Assembly: GCF_000423285.1 (NCBI RefSeq)
Contig: NZ_AUHR01000003.1
Coordinates: 186,001-250,000 of the forward strand
Origin: Laribacter hongkongensis DSM 14985
GTDB lineage: Bacteria > Pseudomonadota > Gammaproteobacteria > Burkholderiales > Aquaspirillaceae
Direction: 5' to 3'
Length of the DNA: 64,000 nt
Shown here: positions 40,031 through 49,970 of the stretch, in pieces
Layout: each line of letters starts with the position of its first letter
How positions within the stretch are numbered: the stretch's first letter is position 1
Program-made: the position numbers and the translations under genes
The notes under the pieces: model-generated
What the model was told of the DNA's origin: nothing
What the model saw: only the letters and a program-made list of their open reading frames with translations
The model's database searches: none

Positions 40031-40645
40031 TCAGCCCACGTGCCGTGCGATCAGGCGCCCGAGCGGGACCAGTTTGCCGTGGAAGAAATGAGTGGTGCCG
40101 GGAAACACCACCACAGGTAGCGACTGTGGCCGGGCCCAGTCCAGTACGGTCGAGAGGGCGATCACTTCGTCCTCTTCGCCGTGGATGACCAGTGTATCGG
40201 CCGGGACTTCGGCCGGCATGGGGACGGGATAACGGCCAACGGCCGGTCCCATCAGGATCAGGCCATCCGCTTCGGTCTGCTGGCGGGCGTGCGCTGCCAC
40301 AAATCCGCCGAATGAAAAGCCGGCCAGGATCAGCGGCACGCCGGGAAACTGTGCCTGGGCAAAGCCCGCCACGGCCAGCACGTCGTCCACTTCGCCGTGA
40401 CCGTAGTCATGCTCGCCATCGCTTTTGCCGACGCCGCGCAGATTGGGGCAGTACGCCACGTAGCCGCGGCTGGCCAGCGCCTTGGCGCAGGTCTGCACCA
40501 CCTTGTTGCCGTGGGTGCCGCCCTGGGTCGGGTTGGGATGGCAGACCACTGCCACGCCGCGCGGTGGGCCGTCAGGCGAAACCACCAGCGTATCCAGTCC
40601 GCCGACCGGGCCGGGAACGGTAATGGAGGGAGGAGACAGCAGCAT
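40031..40645 (-). CDS. Alpha/beta hydrolase, dienelactone-hydrolase-like
   Basis: The 204-residue protein has the short alpha/beta hydrolase layout: HPNPTQGGTHGNKVVQTCAK, LRGVGKSDGEHDYG, a nucleophile elbow GFSFGG with S111, then VIHGEEDEV for the acid and GTTHFFHG for the His. Close relatives are annotated only as hydrolases of the KANL3/Tex30 type. The start is nearly adjacent to the ferredoxin gene, so the two are probably co-transcribed. Substrate unknown. Confidence 0.88.
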   Translation of the reverse strand: MLLSPPSITVPGPVGGLDTLVVSPDGPPRGVAVVCHPNPTQGGTHGNKVVQTCAKALASRGYVAYCPNLRGVGKSDGEHDYGHGEVDDVLAVAGFAQAQFPGVPLILAGFSFGGFVAAHARQQTEADGLILMGPAVGRYPVPMPAEVPADTLVIHGEEDEVIALSTVLDWARPQSLPVVVFPGTTHFFHGKLVPLGRLIARHVG

Positions 40646-40650
40646 GGCGG

Positions 40651-40971
40651 TCAGCCCTGTTCCGGCAGGCGCAGCCGTTCGACCGGGCGGCCATGCACGA
40701 GATGTTCATTGATGATTTCGTCGATATCGTCGCGGTCGACGTAGGTGTACCAGGTTTCGTCCGGATACACGACCAGTACCGGACCGTAATCACAGCGGTC
40801 GAGGCAGCCGGCTTTTTGCACGCGCACGCCACCGGCGCCTTTCAGGCCCAGTTCGCGGATCCGGTCCTTGGCATAGTCCAGCAGCTCCGAGGCACCCCGG
40901 TTGTTGCAGCAGTCCTTGCCGCCCTCACGCTGGTTGGTACAGAAAAATACGTGGTGTTGAAAGTAGCCCAT
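40651..40971 (-). CDS. Thioredoxin-like 2Fe-2S ferredoxin
   Basis: I chose ATG 40971 (MGYFQHHVFFCTNQREGGKD) over an upstream frame start lacking a ribosome-binding site. The 106-residue protein carries the thioredoxin-fold ferredoxin cysteines: FFCTNQREGGKDCC and VRVQKAGCLDRCDYGPVLVV. It binds a 2Fe-2S cluster and probably serves in electron transfer. It lies between dnaB and the hydrolase gene. Confidence 0.9.
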   Translation of the reverse strand: MGYFQHHVFFCTNQREGGKDCCNNRGASELLDYAKDRIRELGLKGAGGVRVQKAGCLDRCDYGPVLVVYPDETWYTYVDRDDIDEIINEHLVHGRPVERLRLPEQG

Positions 40972-40987
40972 TGCCTGGTTTCCTTGT

Positions 40988-42403
40988 CTATTCGGCCGCT
41001 GCCCAGCCCTGCCCCGGTGCAGCGTTTTCAAAGCGCGAGAACTGGCCCATGAAGGTCAGGCGCACAATGCCGGTCGGCCCGTTACGGTGCTTGCCGATAA
41101 TGACTTCGGCCAGTCCCTTGTCCGGGGAATCCGGGTTGTAGTACTCGTCGCGGTACATGAAGATGATCAAGTCGGCATCCTGTTCGATGGCGCCGGATTC
41201 GCGCAGGTCGGACATCATCGGGCGCTTGTTGGGGCGCTGTTCGACCGAGCGGTTGAGCTGCGACAGGGCGATGACCGGAACGCTGAGTTCCCGCGCCAGG
41301 CTTTTGAGCGAGCGCGAGATTTCCGAGATTTCTGCCGTACGGTTCTGCTGGGTGGCATGCGCCGAGCCGCTCATCAGCTGCAAATAGTCGATAACGACCA
41401 GACCGAGCTTGCCGCCGTACTGGCGGGCCAGCCGGCGGGTGCGTGCACGCAGTTCCAGCGCGGTCAGGCCCGGCGTTTCATCAATGTGGATCTTGGTTTC
41501 GGCCAGCACCCCGACAGCCTTGCCGAACCGGTCCCAGTCGTCGTCGTTGAAGCGGCCGGTCCGCAGCTTGTGCTGGTCCAGGCGGCCGACCGAACCCAGC
41601 ATACGGGTGGCCAGCTGGGCTGCCGGCATTTCCATGGAAAACACGGCAACCGGCAGGCCGGTATGGATGGCGACGTTTTCGGCCAGGTTCATCGAAAATG
41701 CCGTTTTGCCCATCGACGGGCGGCCGGCGACGATGATCAGGTCGCCCGGTTGCAGGCCGGAGGTCTTTTCGTCCAGATCGATAAAGCCGGTGGGTACGCC
41801 GGTGACTTCATCCGGATTGTCGCGGCTGTAGAGAAGATCGATCTTGTCCGTCACTTCGGCGAGGATTTCCGGCATGGCCAGAAAGCCCTGTTCGGATTTG
41901 GCCGTGCTTTCGGCGATCTTGAACACCTTGCCTTCGGCTTCGTCCAGCAGCTGGGCCGCATCGCGGCCCATGGGATGAAAGGCCGATTCGACGATTTCGG
42001 TGCCGACCGTCACCAGTTGCCGCATGACCGAACGTTCGCGCACGATTTCGCCATAGCGGCGGATGTTGGCGGCACTGGGAGTGTTCTGCGCCAGGGTGGC
42101 GAGGTAGGCCAGCCCGCCGACTTCGGAGAGTTCGTTGGTGCTTTCCAGCCGTTCGGATACGGTAATCACGTCGGCCGGGCGGCCACCGTCGATCAGCTTG
42201 GCAATGGCCCGCCAGATCAGGCGGTGGTCGTAGCGATAGAAATCCCCTTCGCCAATCAGGTCGGCGATCTTTTCCCATGCGTGATTGTCGAGCAGCAAGC
42301 CGCCAAGCACCGACTGTTCTGCCTCGGCAGAATGCGGTGGTACCCGCAGCCCGGTCAGGGGCTCGGCATCGGATGGTGCGGGGAGATCATCGTATTCGGA
42401 CAT
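40988..42403 (-). CDS. dnaB: Replicative DNA helicase DnaB
   Basis: The 471-residue protein has the N-terminal primase-binding domain (VPPHSAEAEQSVLGGLLLDN) and the RecA-like motor with Walker A AGRPSMGKTAF and Walker B LGLVVIDYLQLMSG. The C-terminal DLRESGAIEQDADLIIFMYR and arginine-finger region are present, and no intein is seen. The prophage P-like protein should recruit this helicase. The start at 42403 (MSEYDDLPA) is preferred; an ATG four codons upstream is possible. Confidence 0.96.
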   Translation of the reverse strand: MSEYDDLPAPSDAEPLTGLRVPPHSAEAEQSVLGGLLLDNHAWEKIADLIGEGDFYRYDHRLIWRAIAKLIDGGRPADVITVSERLESTNELSEVGGLAYLATLAQNTPSAANIRRYGEIVRERSVMRQLVTVGTEIVESAFHPMGRDAAQLLDEAEGKVFKIAESTAKSEQGFLAMPEILAEVTDKIDLLYSRDNPDEVTGVPTGFIDLDEKTSGLQPGDLIIVAGRPSMGKTAFSMNLAENVAIHTGLPVAVFSMEMPAAQLATRMLGSVGRLDQHKLRTGRFNDDDWDRFGKAVGVLAETKIHIDETPGLTALELRARTRRLARQYGGKLGLVVIDYLQLMSGSAHATQQNRTAEISEISRSLKSLARELSVPVIALSQLNRSVEQRPNKRPMMSDLRESGAIEQDADLIIFMYRDEYYNPDSPDKGLAEVIIGKHRNGPTGIVRLTFMGQFSRFENAAPGQGWAAAE

Positions 42404-42603
42404 GGCAGACTTCACTGGCAGCTGGGGCGTGGCGCCCGCTTCGGGGGATGGATTCTAGAACCTCTTGCCGGTCTGGTCACGGGGTTGCCGCTTGAGCCGG
42501 CAACTCGTCCCCATGGGCGGTCTGTCTTTTGCTACAATGCGCGCCCTGCCCGTCCTGAAGCATTCTCAACGCATCATGTGATGCGGAAATGCTCCCGTAT
42601 TTT

Positions 42604-42688
42604 GCCGGCGTGGTGGAATTGGTATACACAGCAGACTTAAAATCTGCCGCCAACAGGCTTACCGGTTCGAGTCCGGTCGCCGGCACCA
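42604..42688 (+). tRNA. tRNA-Leu (anticodon UAA)
   Basis: The 85-nt gene folds with acceptor GCCGGCG/CGCCGGC, anticodon stem CAGAC around loop TTAAAAT (anticodon TAA), and a long variable arm, the class II shape of tRNA-Leu. CCA is encoded. Its product reads UUA. Confidence 0.96.
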
Positions 42689-42723
42689 TCAAACAGTTCG
42701 TAGCAGTTCGCATTAGCCTGTCA

Positions 42724-42756
42724 AGCCCCGTAAAACCTGGTGTTTACGGGGCTTTT
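42724..42756 (+). terminator. Rho-independent terminator after tRNA-Leu
   Basis: AGCCCCGTAAA (42724-42734) pairs with TTTACGGGGCT (42743-42753), followed by TTTG. The following 150 bp to the next gene hold nothing I can support. Confidence 0.85.
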
Positions 42757-42913
42757 GCTTCCGTAACGGTTCGGAATGGTTCGCACAAAGCCGGGAGGAT
42801 TTGATGGTATCTCCCGGTCCTGTTTCACAGAGACCACCAACCAGTCATCACGCGGCAGGGCTGACGGTACTTCCCGGTCTGGTTACGCAAATACCACCGG
42901 AGCCTCTGGAGGC

Positions 42914-43852
42914 TCAGCGTTGCCGGACTGATGCGGGGGTTCCCTCTTCCCGCTGCTGCCAGACCCGCCGGAAATCCCGTGCCGATGCAAAACCTGCGGT
43001 TTCCGACGCTTCGGCAACCGTGGCGCCCCGGGCCAGACAGGCGCGGGCGATTCCGATCTGCAGGCTGTGCCGGTATTCCACCAGGCTGGTCCCGGCATGG
43101 ATGCGAAAGAGCCGTGCCAGATGCCGCGCACTGACATGCACGCGGTCAGCCAGCTGCTCCAGCGTCCAGCGCTGCGCCGGATTGTCGGCAATCAGGTCTT
43201 GTGCCTTGTGCAAGGCCGGGTGCAGGTGATTGCGGTGAGCCATCCATGGAGACTGCTGGGCCATGCTGCCGTCGCGCCGGACATAGACCACCATGCGACG
43301 TGCCACCCGGGCCGCCACCACACTGCCGGCCAGCGACTCGATCAGCCACAGGGCCAGATCAATGCCGGCAGTAATGCCCGCCGAGGTGGCCACCCGGCCG
43401 TCTTCGACAAAAATGCGGTTTTCTTCGACCCGGGCCAATGGCGCCAGTCGGGCCAGCCGGTCGGTCAGCCGGTGATGGGTGGTGCAGCGATGGCCGTCCA
43501 GCAACCCGGCCCTGGCAGCCAGCAATGCGCCAGAACAAATGCAGGTGATCCGGGTATCCGCCCGTGTGACTTGCCGCAGCCAGTCGATTACCTGCAAGGC
43601 GGCGGGCGTTGAATAGTCACGATCCTCGTCCATCGTGCCCACCAGTACCAGCATGGCCTGTTCCGGAATCCGCACGGGCAGAGGATCAAGCCGGCTGACC
43701 AGTCCCAGTGAGTTGATACAGTCTGCGACCGGCCCGACCGTGTGCAGGGACAAGGCTGCGCCCTCATCAATGGCAATGCGCATGGCCTCGGCCATGCCGG
43801 CATGATCCAGCACCAGATAGTTCGGCGTCAGGACAAAGAAAATTCCGGTCAT
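42914..43852 (-). CDS. GlxA-type AraC-family transcriptional regulator
   Basis: The 312-residue protein has an N-terminal DJ-1/PfpI-like domain (about 1-190; MTGIFFVLTPNYLVLDHAGM, ITCICSGALLAARAGLLDGH). The C-terminal AraC double helix-turn-helix (about 215-310) includes RWTLEQLADRVHVSARHLAR and EYRHSLQIGIARACL. Such regulators sense small molecules and control adjacent genes. It overlaps the end of the exporter gene by four bases, in a three-gene unit, so it probably regulates that unit. Confidence 0.88.
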   Translation of the reverse strand: MTGIFFVLTPNYLVLDHAGMAEAMRIAIDEGAALSLHTVGPVADCINSLGLVSRLDPLPVRIPEQAMLVLVGTMDEDRDYSTPAALQVIDWLRQVTRADTRITCICSGALLAARAGLLDGHRCTTHHRLTDRLARLAPLARVEENRIFVEDGRVATSAGITAGIDLALWLIESLAGSVVAARVARRMVVYVRRDGSMAQQSPWMAHRNHLHPALHKAQDLIADNPAQRWTLEQLADRVHVSARHLARLFRIHAGTSLVEYRHSLQIGIARACLARGATVAEASETAGFASARDFRRVWQQREEGTPASVRQR

Positions 43853-44736
43853 GCTTTTTGCCCGCGCCAGAACAGCCGGCGGATGACCGGACTGCCTGTG
43901 GCCAGCCCGGCTACCAGCAAGACACCGCCCAGTACCTGCAAACCGTCCAGTGTTTCTCCCAGAAACAGGCTGGCAGACAGTACGCCAAAAAACGGTACCA
44001 GCAGGCTGTACGGTGCGACCACATTCGCCGAGTGCCGGGACAGCAGGCGGCTCCACTGGCTGTAGCCGAACAGGGTGGCCACCAGCGCCAGATAGCCCAC
44101 TGCGGCAGCACTTTTGAGCGTCAGCACGGCACTCCAGTCCGTCGTGGGTTGCTCGAACAAGGCCCACATCAGCAAGAACGGCACGATGGGTACCAGACTG
44201 GAATACACCACCAGTGCCAGCATGTCCGGCGAGCCCCCACGCCGCACGATCCGGCGCACGACCAGGTTGGAGACGGCCCAGCACAGTGCTGCGGCCACGG
44301 TCAGGGCGAAACCGGTGGCCGGCAGACTGTTGCCGCTGCTCAGCCCGATCAGGAACAGTCCGGCACTGCCCGTCGCCAGCCCGGCCAGCTGCGCACGGCC
44401 AAACCGCTCGCCCAGCCAGGCAAAACCCAGCAACAGGGTAAAAAAGGCCTGGCTCTGCAACACGATGGACGCCAGAGACGCCGGCATGCCGGCCTTGATG
44501 GCAGAAAACAGGAAGGCGAACTGGCCGAATCCGACAGTCAGGCCGTAGACCGCCAGATCCCGCCAGACGATCTGCGGGCGATGGACCAGCCACAGGCCGA
44601 CGGCCGCTGCCACGGCAAACCGCAGTGCACCGAGCAGAAACGGTGGCACACCGGCCACCCTCCATTTGATCACGACAAAGTTGAAGCCCCATACCGCCAC
44701 AATGACCAGGGCCACCAGACGGTCAGCCAGCGGCAT
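43849..44736 (-). CDS. EamA-family (DMT) membrane exporter
   Basis: ATG 44736 follows an AGGAGG site. The 295-residue protein has ten hydrophobic segments in two EamA repeats (VAVWGFNFVVIKWRVAGVPP and MLALVVYSSLVPIVPFLLMW with the following segments). DMT exporters of this group export amino acids or metabolites. It starts inside the last codons of the hydrolase gene, just after an 11-base G tract, and overlaps the regulator gene at its end. The substrate is unknown. Confidence 0.88.
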   Translation of the reverse strand: MPLADRLVALVIVAVWGFNFVVIKWRVAGVPPFLLGALRFAVAAAVGLWLVHRPQIVWRDLAVYGLTVGFGQFAFLFSAIKAGMPASLASIVLQSQAFFTLLLGFAWLGERFGRAQLAGLATGSAGLFLIGLSSGNSLPATGFALTVAAALCWAVSNLVVRRIVRRGGSPDMLALVVYSSLVPIVPFLLMWALFEQPTTDWSAVLTLKSAAAVGYLALVATLFGYSQWSRLLSRHSANVVAPYSLLVPFFGVLSASLFLGETLDGLQVLGGVLLVAGLATGSPVIRRLFWRGQKA

Positions 44737-45310
44737 GGCCGGCCTCCTGGGGGGGGGGGAGGGTGGCAGCCAGTGCAGCCAGACTGCTTTCGACCGAGTG
44801 CAAGGTGACAAACCGTTCGGCCAGTACCAGCTCGGTTCTTTCGCGCAGGTCAGCCGCCGAGTAATGGCGCCCGGAATGAGGATGGGTCATGGCAAAGGTC
44901 AGCATGGCTTCACTGACAAAATCCACTTGGTAGCCAAGGTCGGCAGCCACCCGGGCCGTTGTTTCGCAACATTGCTCCGTGCGGATGCCCGCCAGCACCA
45001 GCTGCTGGATGCCGCGCGCCTCCAGCCACGGGCGCAGGCCGCTTTCAGTCAGGGCATTGTGGACGTGTTTGGTAAAGGTTGCATCGGCATCAGCAGGCAC
45101 CCAGTCCATCAGCCGCACCAGGCCGGAATCCGCCGCAAACGGCCCGGTCTTGCCTTCATGCAGGATATGCACGACCGGCACACCCAGTTGCCGGCAACCA
45201 GCAATCAGCGCCAGCAGGTGTTCGCGGAATGCCGGCAAGTTCTGCTCACTCCAGAACGGACGAAACCGGAAGGACTGCTGTACGTCAATCACGATCAGGG
45301 CGGCAGACAT
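44723..45310 (-). CDS. Isochorismatase-like cysteine hydrolase
   Basis: The 195-residue enzyme has the isochorismatase-type triad in order: D9 in LIVIDVQQSF, K81 in TFTKHVHNAL, and C114 in GIRTEQCCETTAR. Family members hydrolyse amides or vinyl ethers such as nicotinamide, carbamates or isochorismate. It is the first gene of a unit with an exporter and a GlxA-like regulator. The reading frame passes through a C11/G11 run at codons near the C-terminus (44749-44759), so slippage there would change the last few residues and the stop. Confidence 0.9.
   Translation of the reverse strand: MSAALIVIDVQQSFRFRPFWSEQNLPAFREHLLALIAGCRQLGVPVVHILHEGKTGPFAADSGLVRLMDWVPADADATFTKHVHNALTESGLRPWLEARGIQQLVLAGIRTEQCCETTARVAADLGYQVDFVSEAMLTFAMTHPHSGRHYSAADLRERTELVLAERFVTLHSVESSLAALAATLPPPQEAGHAAG
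44749..44759. repeat. 11-base homopolymeric G tract
   Basis: Eleven consecutive G on the plus strand (C on the coding strand) lie in the last codons of the hydrolase gene and 13 bp before the exporter start. Runs of this length slip during replication and are classic phase-variation sites in Neisseriales and Campylobacter. Gain or loss of a base would shift the end of the hydrolase frame and change coupling to the exporter gene. Confidence 0.9.
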
Positions 45311-45576
45311 GGCAGGAACCTCATGTGTGGATGGATGCAGCCATTATGACGCAAGGCTGATCCTGCCAGCAGGACGGTCCAGGACAGGATGGGGGACAGA
45401 TCAGGACAAGTTGGCTTTCAGGAGGTCTGCGACATCACTTGCTGCCGGAAAAATCACCGCACCTGTTGGCGCAGGGCCGCGAGGCCAGCAAGGACCGGGA
45501 TGACGGGCTTGCCGTAATGATGAACCGCAAGACCATGATTCCGTGAATTTTTACTGATACCGATTCATGAACCAGC

Positions 45577-45607
45577 AAATAAAAACCGGCCACTTTTACA
45601 TGGCCGG
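45577..45607 (-). terminator. Rho-independent terminator of the dCache chemoreceptor
   Basis: Read leftward, CCGGCCA (45607-45601) pairs with TGGCCGG (45592-45586), loop of eight bases, followed by TTTTTATTT. The stretch from 45311 to 45576 holds no gene I can support. Confidence 0.8.
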
Positions 45608-45626
45608 CCTGCTTTTTTGTTGGCAA

Positions 45627-47519
45627 TCAGACTTTGAACTTGTCGAAATTGCGCTTTATCTGGTCGCAAGCCTGATAGCTGGCAGAAAGCTTTACATTGA
45701 TCTCCTGGATGGAGAAGTCATTCTGCTCGATTTGCCGGTTTATTTCTTCTGTGCTTTGGGCAATCAGCAATCCTGCATCCTTTTGCTCGTTGGTAGACAA
45801 GGAAACCTCGGTCATCTTTCTGACCAGCTCATTCATGGTTGAATGAATGAAATCAATGTTTTCCTTGATCTTTCCGGTTCTGTCACGACCATCATCAACC
45901 GCCACAATGGTTTTTTCCATGTCACGAGAAGCCTTTGTCGTACCCTCCCTGACCGACTGGATGGTTTCGTTGATTTCCACCGTGGCATTGACGGTTCTTT
46001 CCGCCAGTTTTCTGACCTCGTCTGCAACAACGGCAAAGCCACGACCATGCTCACCAGCCCGGGCAGCTTCGATCGAGGCATTCAAGGCCAGCAGATTGGT
46101 CTGGTCAGCAATTTCGCCAATAATGCCGGTAATCTTGGAAATGTCGCTGGACTGGCTTTCCAGTTTGTTGACTATTTCCCCCAGGTCCTGAATGACACTG
46201 GAAATGTTGTCGATGCTTGACTGCAACATGTTGACATCGTTGAGGGAACGGTCAAGGCAACTGCTGGTTTCGTGAACCTTGTCATCGGTCTCATGCGCCC
46301 CATCGGAGATGGAGGAAATGCTGACGGATATCTGCTCCAGCGTCGCAGCATTGGAGGCCGAGGCGTCTTTTATCTGTGTGGAGCCAAGAGATAGTTCGCC
46401 GGTTTTTTGAGTTACAACCTGAATGTCCGAGGCCAGTCGGTCAGATTGTTCCTTGAGGTCCTTGACCAGATTCTGGAGTCCGTCAATGAAGTGGTTGAAA
46501 TAACCTGCCACTTCGGCAATTTCATCCTTTCCATTCAGGACCAGACGATGGGTAAGGTCTGCATCGCCAGAAGCAATGTTTTTCATGGCGTCTCTAAGCA
46601 TGGAGACACCCACCATGGTTTTTTTCAATACCAGAGTGGTAACCAGTACTGCTATTGCTCCGATGATAAGGACAATGATGGCAATATTGCGTGTTTCTTC
46701 ATAAAGCGGAGCCAGGATGACATCTTTTGGAGTAAACACACCGACAACCCAATCGGTTCCGGCAATGGGCTCCATGAATATATAACCTGTTTCTCCAGAA
46801 TCCCGCTGGATTTCCACCAGGTCTTGTTCTTTGGAAATCTGGTCAATTCTTTCTGGTGTCAGGACTGATGATGATTCAGTAATGTTTTTCAGTTTTTTGT
46901 TCGGGTGGGCAATAACATCGCCGTTTTTGCGCAGGACGTAGACAATGCCGCCTCCGCGAATGGTGGATTTGCTCAGTCGCTCCAGCATGGTATCTAGGTT
47001 GACGTCTGCACCCAGCACAAAGCGCCCTCCTGACAGCTTCAGGCCTTTTGACAGAGTGATGCCTGTTTTTCCTGTACTGGCAATGACATACGGTTCACTG
47101 ATGTTTACTTCATCATTTTTAAGAGCATTTGCATACCATGGCCGGGAGTTGAAATCAAAATCTGCCGGAGCGACCCATCCGTCTGAAAAGAGGTGTTGCT
47201 TGTCAGGGTAGACCAGAAATGCGGCCAAAAAACCGCCAGCCCGAGCCTGGGTTTTCAGCAACTCAAGCGTGGAGCCTGAATCTGCCGGAAGGGATTGAAT
47301 GGCAGTCAACTGGCTTGATTTTTCAGCCAGAAACAGTTCGATCAGATCCCGTTTTTCCTGGACGGTTGCCTGAAATTCTGATCTGAGGGATTCCAGGATC
47401 AGTTTTTTTGTTTCAAGAATGCTAAAGCTGGCAAGCGATACGGACAAAACGATGATGATCGTTATGTTCAACGCCGTTATTTTTGACTTTAGCGAAGAAA
47501 AGTTCAGGCTGGATTTCAT
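45627..47519 (-). CDS. Methyl-accepting chemotaxis protein with dCache sensor domain
   Basis: I chose ATG 47519 ([20 protein letters not shown]) over an upstream frame start. The 630-residue receptor has one transmembrane segment near 15-35, then a large periplasmic dCache-type sensor (about 40-275, including [20 protein letters not shown] and [20 protein letters not shown], typical for amino-acid or organic-acid ligands). A second membrane segment (about 285-305), a HAMP region and the conserved signalling hairpin [20 protein letters not shown] follow. No CheR pentapeptide is present. Ligand unknown. Confidence 0.92.
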   Translation of the reverse strand: MKSSLNFSSLKSKITALNITIIIVLSVSLASFSILETKKLILESLRSEFQATVQEKRDLIELFLAEKSSQLTAIQSLPADSGSTLELLKTQARAGGFLAAFLVYPDKQHLFSDGWVAPADFDFNSRPWYANALKNDEVNISEPYVIASTGKTGITLSKGLKLSGGRFVLGADVNLDTMLERLSKSTIRGGGIVYVLRKNGDVIAHPNKKLKNITESSSVLTPERIDQISKEQDLVEIQRDSGETGYIFMEPIAGTDWVVGVFTPKDVILAPLYEETRNIAIIVLIIGAIAVLVTTLVLKKTMVGVSMLRDAMKNIASGDADLTHRLVLNGKDEIAEVAGYFNHFIDGLQNLVKDLKEQSDRLASDIQVVTQKTGELSLGSTQIKDASASNAATLEQISVSISSISDGAHETDDKVHETSSCLDRSLNDVNMLQSSIDNISSVIQDLGEIVNKLESQSSDISKITGIIGEIADQTNLLALNASIEAARAGEHGRGFAVVADEVRKLAERTVNATVEINETIQSVREGTTKASRDMEKTIVAVDDGRDRTGKIKENIDFIHSTMNELVRKMTEVSLSTNEQKDAGLLIAQSTEEINRQIEQNDFSIQEINVKLSASYQACDQIKRNFDKFKV

Positions 47520-47693
47520 GGCAGGATTACCGGGAGTGGGGAAGATAAATCGTAACCAACCCGGCTGATAAATCCGCAATCAAGACAGCATGTGAAATGA
47601 TGCAGATCAAATGACAATGGGTTTTATTGTAAAGAAATTGATCAGGAAAAATCGAATATTCCTGTCGCAAAACTTAACCTGGTCTACTGGTTT

Positions 47694-49565
47694 TCATACG
47701 GCAGCCTGTGTGCCGACAATGACCACCCTGTCTGCCGGCAAGCGGTAAAACACGGCTTGCCCCTGCCCTTGTCTTGCCAGCCAATGGAAAAGTGCTCTTC
47801 TCCAGATCGGTACGCCCGCCAGTTTTTCCATTTCTGCCACTCGTCCCAGAAAGAAACTGGCGTCGCCGGCCTCCAGCAAAATTCGCATGTCCTTGTCTTG
47901 CATCAGGCTTGCAGGAACGTCCGGCTCTTCCCGGAAGCCGTAGCGCAGGCGGACTCGCCAGAACCGCCCGGCAAGTTGTTCGATGCGGATGTGTTCGTCA
48001 GCCGCTACGAAGGGGATGGGCTGGCTTTCCACATGCAGGATGACCAGTGTCTGGTGCAGGCAGTGATAGTGCTTGAGGTTCTGCTGCAATACGGCAGGCA
48101 AGGTATCGTAATGACCACTCAGGTAAATGGCGGTGCCCGGCACACGGATCACGTCTGGAGGATCGGCAACAAAGCGTTGCAACGGCAGCGCAGCCGTGCG
48201 GCGCTGGTTGGCAATCGAATCCATTCCGCGTTTCCAGCTGGTCATCAGTGCATACAGCAGTGCTGCAACCAGAAGCGGCAACCAGCCGCCGCTGAAAAAC
48301 TTGCCCAGGTTGGAGCCGAGGAACAGCAACTCGTATGACCACAGCGCCAGCAGTGCCAGCAGCAGCCATGTACGCCGGGCCCCCTGGAACAGCAACAGGA
48401 CCAGCAGCATCGACATGAGCGTGGTCAGGTTCATGGCACCTGATACGGCAATCCCGTAGGCCGAGGCCAGTGAGCCTGAAGACCGGAATCCCAGAACCAG
48501 TGCCATGACGGCAACCATCAGTAACCAGTTGATGCCTGGCAGGTAGATCTGCCCCCGCTCGGTTGCTGACGTGTATTTGAGGACAAACGGCGGCAAATAT
48601 CCCAGACGGCTTGCCTGGGTCGTCATGGAGAACACGCCGGCGATTGTTGCTTGCGAAGCAATGACAGTTGCCAGTGCCGCCAGAATGACCAATGGCAATT
48701 GCAGCATGGCCGGGGCCAGTTCAAAAAACGGGTGGTTGACCGCAGCAGGGGTTCTCAGGACGAATGCGCCCTGGCCGAAATAATTCAGCATCAATGCTGG
48801 CCAGACCATGCTGAACCACGCCAGCCGGATGGGACGGCGGCCGAAATGACCCATGTCGGCGTACAGGGCTTCTCCCCCGGTCATGGCAAGAAATACGGCG
48901 GACAGCAACACGAAAGCCGATCCGGGTGAATCCAGGGCAAATGCCAGCGCAAACGTGGGGCTCAAGGCCAGCAGGACTACGGGGGTCTGGGCGATGCTCC
49001 AGACACCCAGCAAGGCCAGTACCGCAAACCAGACCAGCATGACCGGTCCGAACAGGCGGCCGACCCGGCCTGTGCCAAAGCGCTGGATGGAAAACAGCCC
49101 GACCAGGATCAGCAGGGTCAATGGCAGGATGAACGGTGACATGGCCGGGGCCGCCACACTCAGCCCTTCGATGGCAGACAGTACCGAAATGGCGGGTGTG
49201 ATCATCGCATCGCCGAAAAACAGCGTGGCGCCCAGGATTCCGAGGCCCAGTCCCAGCGCGGCCAGATGGCGGTGCCGGCCTGCCAGTTGCTGGACGCGCG
49301 CGGCCAAGGCCAGTGCTCCGCCCTCGCCATTGTTGTCGAAGCGCAGTACCAGCAACATGTACTTGAGCGAGATGATGATCAGCACGGACCAGAACAGCAT
49401 CGACAGGGCAGCCAGCACGTGCAACTGGTCTGGCACAAAGCCGTTATGCCCGGCAAATGCAGCCTTGAAGGCGTACAGCGGACTGGTGCCGATATCGCCG
49501 TACACCACGCCCATCGCAGCCAGGGCCAGTGCCCATGGCCGTTGTGGCTTGCTCTCCTCGTTCAT
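47694..49565 (-). CDS. kup: KUP-type potassium uptake protein
   Basis: The 623-residue protein begins with the KUP signature, MGVVYGDIGTSPLYAFKAAF, and has about 12 transmembrane segments followed by a hydrophilic C-terminal domain (about 460-623). The motif LFFGDAMITPAISVLSAIEG is present. Kup transports K+ with H+ and matters at low pH. It is transcribed alone. Confidence 0.95.
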   Translation of the reverse strand: MNEESKPQRPWALALAAMGVVYGDIGTSPLYAFKAAFAGHNGFVPDQLHVLAALSMLFWSVLIIISLKYMLLVLRFDNNGEGGALALAARVQQLAGRHRHLAALGLGLGILGATLFFGDAMITPAISVLSAIEGLSVAAPAMSPFILPLTLLILVGLFSIQRFGTGRVGRLFGPVMLVWFAVLALLGVWSIAQTPVVLLALSPTFALAFALDSPGSAFVLLSAVFLAMTGGEALYADMGHFGRRPIRLAWFSMVWPALMLNYFGQGAFVLRTPAAVNHPFFELAPAMLQLPLVILAALATVIASQATIAGVFSMTTQASRLGYLPPFVLKYTSATERGQIYLPGINWLLMVAVMALVLGFRSSGSLASAYGIAVSGAMNLTTLMSMLLVLLLFQGARRTWLLLALLALWSYELLFLGSNLGKFFSGGWLPLLVAALLYALMTSWKRGMDSIANQRRTAALPLQRFVADPPDVIRVPGTAIYLSGHYDTLPAVLQQNLKHYHCLHQTLVILHVESQPIPFVAADEHIRIEQLAGRFWRVRLRYGFREEPDVPASLMQDKDMRILLEAGDASFFLGRVAEMEKLAGVPIWRRALFHWLARQGQGQAVFYRLPADRVVIVGTQAAV

Positions 49566-49970
49566 GTGGCTTCCGTAACTTCTTTTGAATGGAGTGCGTC
49601 CGTACTGTCCAGGCGTGATGATTGGCTGCCTGCAAAATCTTTTCTGTTCAAGAAGATGATGCCGGTCATGCCAATGGTGTTCGTATTCGTGCCATTTTGG
49701 ACATGAAGTGCGTCAGGTCTGCCAAGGAGTATAGGCACTCAGAAACAAACTGATTAAGAAGCCTTGTTTATAGTCAACAAACAGAACCCATATCGTTTGT
49801 CTGACGGAGGATGGGTCATCACGGTCGTAGCACACCGTTTCAGCAGGGGGAAGGAGTTGAGAGCGATGCCCTGGTTTTGACGGTGCTTGCTGCCTGACAA
49901 GGCATGACTTAACACCCGGTTCTTGGCTCGGAGAGTCATTCTTCTCTTCTGCCGGTCGTACCAGAGGTCT
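49566..49970. other. Gene-free stretch between kup and an esterase gene
   Basis: About 400 bp carry no convincing gene. An open frame on the minus strand (49754-50035) encodes a basic, Arg/Lys-rich peptide (MTLRAKNRVLSHALSGSKHR) that runs into the esterase gene. It resembles a transposon-derived fragment, but I cannot match a family. No inverted repeats or target duplication are obvious. Confidence 0.4.

Noticed and set aside
41087..42640. 517-codon open frame opposite dnaB
   Set aside because: It is the antisense shadow of dnaB, which is certain from its motifs; the frame crosses into tRNA-Leu.
42914..44692. 592-residue regulator with a long N-terminal extension
   Set aside because: The extension reads through the exporter gene in the wrong frame. 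The real regulator starts at 43852 in a four-base overlap with the exporter.
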